From Alistipes sp. (GTDB lineage Bacteria; Bacteroidota; Bacteroidia; Bacteroidales; Rikenellaceae): a stretch of DNA of 12,434 bases. The translations under genes were made by a program, and so were the position numbers. Shown here piece after piece: positions 7,167 to 12,434 of this stretch. The DNA is taken from assembly GCA_017559615.1 (NCBI GenBank), contig JAFYRB010000104.1, positions 1 to 12,434 on the forward strand. Direction: 5' to 3'. Positions within the stretch are counted from its first letter, which is position 1, and the number at the start of each line of letters is the position of its first letter. Under the pieces are notes generated by a model. It did no database searches. It saw only the letters and a program-made list of their open reading frames with translations, and was not told the DNA's origin.

Positions 7167-7174
7167 TATATTTG
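7167..7174 (+). promoter_or_regulatory. Promoter -7 box for the third and fourth lipoprotein genes
   Basis: TATATTTG is a perfect TAnnTTTG box placed 38 bases before the ATG at 7213. No good -33 TTTG is seen at the expected spacing, so the call rests on this box, on the terminator just upstream, and on the same layout before the gene at 4940. Confidence 0.55.
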
Positions 7175-7212
7175 CACGAATATTTGTCTATACAATAACA
7201 AAACTTATAACT

Positions 7213-8436
7213 ATGAGAAAATTTTTGGCACTTGTGGCTGTTGTAGCTATTGCACTCACTGCGTGCGAGAAGGGTAACGACGAGCCAACCTACACATCAT
7301 CTCTTAGCTTCAGCAAGCTGGAGGTAACGTTCAACAAGGCTGGTGGCGAGCAGACCTTGGGCTTTGCAATCATCAACCCTATGGGTGGTAAGGTTACTGT
7401 CGAGGAGAACGCGGAGTGGATGGATGCTCGCGCAGAGTTCAACTCGGATATCATCATCAACGTAGAGGCTAACGAGGGCGATGCTCGTGAGGCTACAATC
7501 TTGGTTAAGTATAAGGGTGCGAAGGATGTAAAGTTGGTGGTACGCCAGAAGGCGGGTAACGCTGGCGACTACGACGTGGAGTTTGAGGCAAAGCGCTTCG
7601 AGGGTATCTACGGCGGTAAGACAGGTAACACATACAACTACTACGTAATCCTCTCGGATATCGGCGTATCACGTAGCGGCGAGCCTAAGGCTAAGGGTAC
7701 TTACTACTACTTCGACTTCTACTCATCGACCGTAGGCGACGAGGAGTATCCCGTTCTTCCTAACGGCACATATAACTTCGATGCTAATAACACCTACGCC
7801 AATGGCACATTCTCGGACGAGAGCAGCTGGTATGCAGTGATGGATGCTGCGGGTGGTTTCGCAACAGCACGTAGCTACAAGAGTGCTACCGTAACTGTTG
7901 AGGATGAGCGCTTTGAGGCGGTTATCGAGTACTCTTCAGGCGAGACTCACCACGTAGTATACGAGGGTGACTTGTATGTTGGCATCGACCAGATTTACTC
8001 TACCTTCACCGAGGACTTCACATTCGATATCAAGGGTGCTACAATCACCGCTACGAACTATGGCGATGTGCTTCAGAATGGTATGCAGAACTGGTTTATC
8101 GAGGCTGTGAAGGGTGACGACTTGTTTATGTTGGATATCTTCACAAGCTCGGCTACAAGCCCTGCGGCTAACTATACGAAGCTCGCGAACGACAGCGACT
8201 ACAACAATAAGTTTATCCCAGGTATGATGGACAATGGCCTTATCGGTGCGTGGTATGCAAAGGTTACCGATGGCAAGATTAAGGGCGACGTTTGGGCACC
8301 TATCGCAGATGGCTTGATTCAGGTAACCGTAGAGGGTGGCTCGGCAACAATCACATACGCGGCAAAGGATGATGCGGGTAATAAGATTGAGGGTACCATC
8401 AGCGGTAACTACACAAAGGGTGTGCCTGAGGAGTAA
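7213..8436 (+). CDS. BACON-domain lipoprotein with two C-terminal modules
   Basis: The protein has 407 residues. The ATG at 7213 was chosen over one at 7132 because it begins a clean signal peptide with lipobox LTAC (Cys18), while the longer form would run through the promoter. Residues 30-113 form a BACON domain (LEVTFNKAGGEQTLGF, NAEWMDARAEF, EANEGDAREATILVKY, LVVRQKAG). Module 1 (about 121-260) has FEGIYGG, NYYVILSDIG, YYYFDFYSS and LPNGTYNFD, and so matches module 3 of the preceding protein. Module 2 (about 260-407) has NYGDVLQNGMQNW, LIGAWYAKVT, APIADGLIQVT and DDAGNKIEGT, and matches that protein's module 4. This protein is therefore close to a copy of the preceding one lacking modules 1 and 2. 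It is probably co-transcribed with the next gene, 44 bases on. Function unknown; probably anchored in the outer membrane. Confidence 0.82.
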   Translation: MRKFLALVAVVAIALTACEKGNDEPTYTSSLSFSKLEVTFNKAGGEQTLGFAIINPMGGKVTVEENAEWMDARAEFNSDIIINVEANEGDAREATILVKYKGAKDVKLVVRQKAGNAGDYDVEFEAKRFEGIYGGKTGNTYNYYVILSDIGVSRSGEPKAKGTYYYFDFYSSTVGDEEYPVLPNGTYNFDANNTYANGTFSDESSWYAVMDAAGGFATARSYKSATVTVEDERFEAVIEYSSGETHHVVYEGDLYVGIDQIYSTFTEDFTFDIKGATITATNYGDVLQNGMQNWFIEAVKGDDLFMLDIFTSSATSPAANYTKLANDSDYNNKFIPGMMDNGLIGAWYAKVTDGKIKGDVWAPIADGLIQVTVEGGSATITYAAKDDAGNKIEGTISGNYTKGVPEE

Positions 8437-8480
8437 TCAAAAATCGAGGAAATTCACATTATAAACCTAAATAACTAATT

Positions 8481-10178
8481 ATGAAAAAGCTATTTTATTT
8501 GATGTTGGCGTTGCCACTCTTCGTAGCTTGTACAGACAAGCCTGAGCCTGAGCCACAGCCAGAGCCACAGAAGAAGGCACAGCTTATCCTTACCTCAAAC
8601 GAGGTTATGAACTTCAAGGTCGAGGGTGGCCAGGGTACTATCGAGTACACATTGGTTAACGCACGTGAGGGCGTGGAGTTCGAGGCAGTTTGCGAGGCAG
8701 CGTGGATTGGTGAGTTCGCTTATGGCGATGTTATCACATTCCAGGTTGCAGAGAACGAGGCTGAGGAGGCTCGCGAGGCAAAGATTACCGTAAACTACGC
8801 AGAGGCTTCGATGGAGGTTACTGTGAAGCAGGCAGGTAAGAAGGTTAGCGCTGCTCCAGCATTGGTAATCACATCGGAGAACCCTATGGAGATTGGTATG
8901 AATGGTGGCATTGGTACTATCACCTACACTATCGAGAACCCTGTTCAGGGCGTAGAGCTTACTGCAAGTGCAAACGTAAACTGGATCTCACAGGTTACTG
9001 TACAGAGCGAGAAGATTATCTTCCAGGTAGCTGCTAACACTGGCGATGCTCGCGAGGCTACTATCACCGCTACTTACGGTATGCTCAAGGAGGTTGTTAC
9101 TATCAAGCAGGCAGAGTACGTTGCTCCAGCTCCTGTATTCAACTTCGAGCCAGAGAGCTTGGAGGTAACCTTTGAGGGTGGCGCACAGAGCGTTGCTTAC
9201 ACTATCGAGAATGCTGTTGAGGGTGCAGAGGTTGTTGCTACTTGCGAGGCAGCGTGGGTGTCTAACCTCGCTGTTGCTAATGGCACTATGACCTTCGATG
9301 TTGCGGCTAACGAGGAGTCACTCCGTCAGGCTATCATCGTTTTGACTTATGGCGACTACACTTTTGAGTACATCGTTAAGCAGCTCCCAGAGAACTACAA
9401 CCCAGGTTTTAACTACCTCGCATTCAACGTTGTCGAGACTTGGGCAGACCTCAAGGAGGGTGGTCACGTATGGAACGTAACATTCGTTGAGCACGACGAC
9501 CTCTTGGGTGATATGCAGACTGTAATCAGCTTCTACACTGAGGAGGCTAACGTTCACAGCCTTGTTTCAGGCACATACTCTTCTGCCGAGGGTACTATCT
9601 TGCTCAACTCAGCTTTTCAGAACGGCTACTCTACTTACCGTGCTAACGCAACGTTGGCAACTGATATCTCGGAGGCATCGTTTGTTGTTGCCGTAGATAC
9701 CGAGACTCAGACTATCTCGTTCGATGGTTCGTTCCTGGCTGGTAACGACGTAGTGGCATTGAGCTACTCAGGCTCAGTACGTGGTATGGATCTCTCTGGT
9801 AACACATCTAACGATGTTAACTGCACAGAGTGGAAGCGTGTCGACAAGAACTGGCAGGATGAGACCGAGTGTCTCTTCACTGGTAGATCATCAGACAACG
9901 CATTGGAGATTATGTTCCACATCCAGCACTCTGGTGGTACTAAGGTTATCCCTGCTGGCACTTACAACGTAGCACCATACGAGCCAAAGGGTGATGTTTT
10001 GGCAAACTCTTCAACTGTTACATATAACTCTGTAAAGGCTACGTTCGAGTCTGGTTATATCACAGTTACTCACCTACGTGGTATGTACAACTTCGAGTTC
10101 GACATCACTGATACTCTCGGACGTCATTTCACTGGTAACTATACTGGTCAGCTTGGCAATGGTGGTGTAAACCCATAA
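8481..10178 (+). CDS. Lipoprotein with three tandem BACON domains and two C-terminal modules
   Basis: The protein has 565 residues. The signal peptide, lipobox FVAC (Cys17) and linker (PEPEPQPEPQ) closely resemble those of the gene at 4940. Three BACON domains follow at about 33-118, 126-211 and 220-305. Each has a Trp in a [C/N]xxxWI/V context (CEAAWIGEF, ANVNWISQV, CEAAWVSNL), an AANxxxxREATI-type strand, and a closing [VI]KQ. Two more divergent beta-rich modules lie at about 310-434 and 441-565; they share the pattern of a GTY strand and a closing YxGxxxG but lack the LSD motif of the sister genes. Cys448 and Cys464 in the last module could form a disulfide. It lies 44 bases after the previous gene with no promoter or terminator between them, and a strong terminator follows. 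Multiple BACON copies suggest a stalk or several binding sites. The ligand is unknown. Confidence 0.82.
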   Translation: MKKLFYLMLALPLFVACTDKPEPEPQPEPQKKAQLILTSNEVMNFKVEGGQGTIEYTLVNAREGVEFEAVCEAAWIGEFAYGDVITFQVAENEAEEAREAKITVNYAEASMEVTVKQAGKKVSAAPALVITSENPMEIGMNGGIGTITYTIENPVQGVELTASANVNWISQVTVQSEKIIFQVAANTGDAREATITATYGMLKEVVTIKQAEYVAPAPVFNFEPESLEVTFEGGAQSVAYTIENAVEGAEVVATCEAAWVSNLAVANGTMTFDVAANEESLRQAIIVLTYGDYTFEYIVKQLPENYNPGFNYLAFNVVETWADLKEGGHVWNVTFVEHDDLLGDMQTVISFYTEEANVHSLVSGTYSSAEGTILLNSAFQNGYSTYRANATLATDISEASFVVAVDTETQTISFDGSFLAGNDVVALSYSGSVRGMDLSGNTSNDVNCTEWKRVDKNWQDETECLFTGRSSDNALEIMFHIQHSGGTKVIPAGTYNVAPYEPKGDVLANSSTVTYNSVKATFESGYITVTHLRGMYNFEFDITDTLGRHFTGNYTGQLGNGGVNP

Positions 10179-10225
10179 TCGGCTATTGAAAGGCTATTTC
10201 GCGGCTCTGTGGCCGTAAACAAAAC

Positions 10226-10264
10226 GAGGTGTGTTTCGTTATGGGACACACCTCTTTCTTTTTG
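10226..10264 (+). terminator. Rho-independent terminator of the lipoprotein operon
   Basis: GAGGTGTGT at 10226-10234 pairs perfectly with ACACACCTC at 10246-10254 around an 11-base loop and is followed by TTTCTTTTTG. It lies about 48 bases after the stop of the three-BACON gene. Confidence 0.85.
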
Positions 10265-10272
10265 TTGTATGG

Positions 10273-10317
10273 GGGGGGTAGGGAGTTTAAGGAGTTTAGG
10301 GAGGATAAGGAGTTTAA
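10273..10317. repeat. 9-bp G-rich tandem repeat
   Basis: A run of eight G begins at 10271 and merges into 9-bp units in exact register: GGGGGGTAG (10273), GGAGTTTAA (10282), GGAGTTTAG (10291), GGAGGATAA (10300) and GGAGTTTAA (10309). The next 9 bases, GGTGGGGAG, may be a decayed unit. One strand is almost all purine plus T. It lies in the non-coding spacer between convergent transcription units. Confidence 0.75.
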
Positions 10318-10400
10318 GGTGGGGAGCGAGAGGAATAAAAGTTGTTGCGCGCGATTATAAGACGTTCGGTAGCGAGAGGGGATTTATTGTCAGAGTGGTA

Positions 10401-10489
10401 CAGATGTGGTGCATCACAAAAGAAATCACCTTCATTAGCGAGACGAATTTTTGATTTTAGGGGAGCAGATTTGCTCTATCACAAAAGAA
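10401..10489. repeat. 24-bp imperfect direct repeat in the spacer
   Basis: Two 24-base copies lie at 10401-10424 and 10466-10489. Both begin CAGAT and end ATCACAAAAGAA, and they match at 20 of 24 positions by eye. The second copy abuts and overlaps the long hairpin at 10488-10531. The rest of the spacer from about 10327 to 10400 shows no convincing gene or structure. Confidence 0.6.
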
Positions 10490-10531
10490 GAGACTCTGGG
10501 ATAGTACAAAACGTACAGCCCAGAGTCTCTT
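10488..10531 (-). terminator. Long perfect hairpin, probable guaA terminator (possibly bidirectional)
   Basis: AAGAGACTCTGGG at 10488-10500 pairs perfectly with its 13-base complement at 10519-10531, and the 18-base loop can form an inner GTAC/GTAC stem at 10504-10507 and 10513-10516. Read on the minus strand, the stem is followed by CTTTTGTG, a modest T tract suited to ending the guaA transcript, whose stop is at 10577. A second small hairpin, 10542-10548 with 10555-10561, lies between the guaA stop and this stem. On the plus strand it could catch read-through from the lipoprotein operon. Confidence 0.72.
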
Positions 10532-10576
10532 ACTTTTAGGGATAGGGCAAAGATGCCCTATATAAATCGAAAATTT

Positions 10577-12103
10577 CTATTCCCACTCAATTGTTGCCGG
10601 TGGCTTTGAAGAGATATCATACACTACGCGGTTGACGCCTCGTACCTTGTTGATAATCTCATTCGATAGACGTGCCAAAATCTCGTATGGAATGTGTACC
10701 CAGTCGGCTGTCATACCATCGGTAGACTGTACGGCACGAAGGGCTACGCAACGCTCATAAGTGCGCTCATCACCCATAACACCTACCGACTGAACAGGCA
10801 ACAAGATAGCACCTGCCTGCCAAATCTTATCGTACCAGCCTGTCTCGCGGAGGATGTCGAGGTAAATCTTATCTACGTTCTGCAAAATCTCCACCTTCTC
10901 GCGGGTAATCTCACCAAGAATACGGATGGCAAGACCTGGACCTGGGAATGGATGACGGTTGATAAGGCGGTCGCTCATACCCATAGAACGGCCTACGCGG
11001 CGTACCTCGTCCTTGAACAAAAGACGCAATGGCTCGACAACCTTAAGGCCCATCTTCTCTGGAAGACCACCTACGTTGTGGTGTGACTTGATGACTACAG
11101 CAGTGCCGTTAACCTGCGCTGACTCAACAACATCTGGGTAGATAGTACCCTGACCAAGCCACTTAACGCCCTGCAACTTCTTAGCCTCCTGCTCGAAGAC
11201 CTCCACAAAGTCACGGCCGATAATCTTACGCTTGGTCTCTGGGTCGGTGACACCAGCCAAGTCGCCAAGGAACTTCTCCGAAGCATCTACGCCCTTAACA
11301 TTAAGGCCAAGGCCACGGTAAGAGTCGATAACCTCCGCGAACTCATCCTTACGCAAAAGGCCCGAGTCGACGAAGATACAGTAGAGGTTCTCGCCAATAG
11401 CCTTGTGAAGAAGCATCGCAGCAACAGATGAGTCTACGCCACCCGAGAGGCCAAGGACAACCTTATCGTCGCCCAACTTCTCGCGCAACTCCTTCACGGT
11501 GCTCTCCACGAATCCCGCAGGGGTCCAATCGCCCGCGCAACCGCAGATACCCTTCACGAAGTTCTCAATCATTGTGAAGCCCTCCTCCGAGTGGTAAACC
11601 TCGGGGTGGAACTGAATACCCCAGGTCTGCTCGCCAGAGATGCGGTAAGCAGCGCACGCCACATCCTCCGTAGAGGCGATGATGTCGTAGCCCTCGGGGA
11701 TTGTGGTGATGGTGTCGCCGTGGCTCATCCACACCTGCGACTCCTTTGAAAGGCCCTGCATAAGCGCGTCGTCGGCCTTTACGACCTGCATACGCGCACG
11801 GCCATACTCTCTACTTGGTGATGCCTCGACCTTACCACCGTAGAAGTGAGCAAGGTACTGGGCGCCATAGCATACGCCCAAGAGTGGCATCTTACCCTTG
11901 ATAGCATCGAGGTTGAAACGTGGAGCATCCTCCTCGCGCACCGAACGTGGTGAGCCAGAGAGAATTACACCGCGCACCGACTCATCGAGTGCTGGAGGGT
12001 TGTTGAATGGGTGAATCTCGCAATAGACCATCATCTCACGAATACGACGTGCGATGAGCTGGGTGTACTGCGACCCAAAGTCGATGATTATAATTTTCTC
12101 CAT
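10577..12103 (-). CDS. guaA: GMP synthase (glutamine-hydrolysing)
   Basis: This cytoplasmic enzyme makes GMP from XMP, ATP and glutamine, the last step of guanine nucleotide synthesis. The 508-residue product is full length for the two-domain family. The N-terminal class I glutamine amidotransferase starts [17 protein letters not shown] and has the nucleophile Cys78 in GVCYGAQ, with His166 and Glu168 in QFHPEV completing the triad. The ATP-pyrophosphatase domain has the P-loop [11 protein letters not shown] (SGGVDSS at 220-226). The C-terminal dimerisation domain ends in the typical KPPATIEWE. The start [12 protein letters not shown] sits exactly at the usual N terminus. The gene lies 51 bases downstream of guaB on the same strand with no terminator between them, so they are probably one operon. 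All key residues are intact. Confidence 0.98.
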   Translation of the reverse strand: MEKIIIIDFGSQYTQLIARRIREMMVYCEIHPFNNPPALDESVRGVILSGSPRSVREEDAPRFNLDAIKGKMPLLGVCYGAQYLAHFYGGKVEASPSREYGRARMQVVKADDALMQGLSKESQVWMSHGDTITTIPEGYDIIASTEDVACAAYRISGEQTWGIQFHPEVYHSEEGFTMIENFVKGICGCAGDWTPAGFVESTVKELREKLGDDKVVLGLSGGVDSSVAAMLLHKAIGENLYCIFVDSGLLRKDEFAEVIDSYRGLGLNVKGVDASEKFLGDLAGVTDPETKRKIIGRDFVEVFEQEAKKLQGVKWLGQGTIYPDVVESAQVNGTAVVIKSHHNVGGLPEKMGLKVVEPLRLLFKDEVRRVGRSMGMSDRLINRHPFPGPGLAIRILGEITREKVEILQNVDKIYLDILRETGWYDKIWQAGAILLPVQSVGVMGDERTYERCVALRAVQSTDGMTADWVHIPYEILARLSNEIINKVRGVNRVVYDISSKPPATIEWE

Positions 12104-12154
12104 CTAATGCAATAAGCAATTAGTAATTAATAAATTCGGTTTTTTGGCCAACCC

Positions 12155-12434
12155 TTATTCACCTCTTGAATAATTTGGAGTCTCCGACGTAATAGTAATA
12201 TCGTGTGGGTGGTTCTCGGTAACGCCGCTCGATGTGATGCGGATGAAACGCGCTGTCTGCAACGCATCAATATCCTTCGCACCGCAGTAACCCATACCCG
12301 CACGGATACCACCTACGAGCTGATAAACAGTCTCCGCGAGCTTACCCTTGAATGGCACGCGACCTACGATACCCTCTGGAACGAGCTTCATAACGTTAAC
12401 CTCGCCCTTCTGGAAGTAGCGGTCGGCAGAGCCA
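12155..12434 (-). CDS. guaB: IMP dehydrogenase, 3' end only (5' part outside window)
   Basis: This is the last 92 codons of inosine-5'-monophosphate dehydrogenase, which oxidises IMP to XMP with NAD, the step before GuaA. The visible sequence begins in the family's C-terminal catalytic region with [11 protein letters not shown], then [15 protein letters not shown], which holds the mobile-flap Arg region, then [12 protein letters not shown] and [19 protein letters not shown]. It ends with the stop at 12155-12157. The tail [14 protein letters not shown] is like that of other Bacteroidales copies. The gene is transcribed leftward into guaA, so the promoter must lie outside the window to the right. 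The frame is intact to the window edge. Confidence 0.96.
   Translation of the reverse strand, partial: GSADRYFQKGEVNVMKLVPEGIVGRVPFKGKLAETVYQLVGGIRAGMGYCGAKDIDALQTARFIRITSSGVTENHPHDITITSETPNYSRGE

Noticed and set aside
7132..7212. Earlier start for the 407-residue lipoprotein
   Set aside because: It would place the -7 box and leader inside the coding region and bury the signal peptide 27 residues in.
10271..10330. CRISPR array
   Set aside because: The units are 9 bp, contiguous and without spacers, so this is a simple tandem repeat.
10209..10539. Two overlapping small open frames in the spacer after the lipoprotein operon
   Set aside because: They cross a terminator, the 9-bp tandem repeat and the direct repeats, and have biased, non-protein-like composition.
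10694..11141. Plus-strand open frames opposite guaA
   Set aside because: They are antisense shadows of a gene with intact catalytic motifs and have no recognisable protein pattern.

Overview
The window looks like Bacteroidales chromosomal DNA, most likely from the Rikenellaceae (Alistipes-like), although the genus is a guess. Several things point this way: promoter boxes of the Bacteroidetes form TTTG-N20-TAnnTTTG, AT-rich leaders instead of Shine-Dalgarno sites, many short lipoprotein signal peptides, BACON domains, and a DUF4465-type lipoprotein behind a cobalamin riboswitch.

Layout, left to right. (1) Bases 3-863 are the 3' part of an MFS transporter, closed by a strong terminator. (2) Bases 904-2949 are a B12-regulated unit: a promoter, a cobalamin riboswitch with an intact B12 box, a long leader, and two adjacent lipoprotein genes. 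The first is DUF4465-like. The second belongs to a recognisable but unnamed Bacteroidales cell-surface family. No btuB-type TonB receptor lies in view. (3) Bases 2982-3878 are a family 2 glycosyltransferase whose promoter box sits only 4 bases before its start codon. (4) Bases 3987-10178 are four paralogous lipoprotein genes. Each has a lipobox, one or three BACON domains, and then one, two or four copies of a beta-rich module I cannot assign to a named family. They form three transcription units, separated by terminators and promoters, with the last two genes probably co-transcribed. (5) Bases 10179-10576 are a non-coding spacer with a terminator, a 9-bp G-rich tandem repeat, a 24-bp imperfect direct repeat and a long perfect hairpin. 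(6) Bases 10577-12434, minus strand, hold guaB (3' end only) and guaA, the two enzymes that convert IMP to GMP.

Functionally there are three themes: B12 capture at the cell surface, a family of probably surface-anchored lipoproteins made by duplication and module shuffling, and housekeeping purine synthesis. The most novel part is the BACON-plus-module family. The second gene of the B12 unit is also a good candidate for an uncharacterised B12 surface component.
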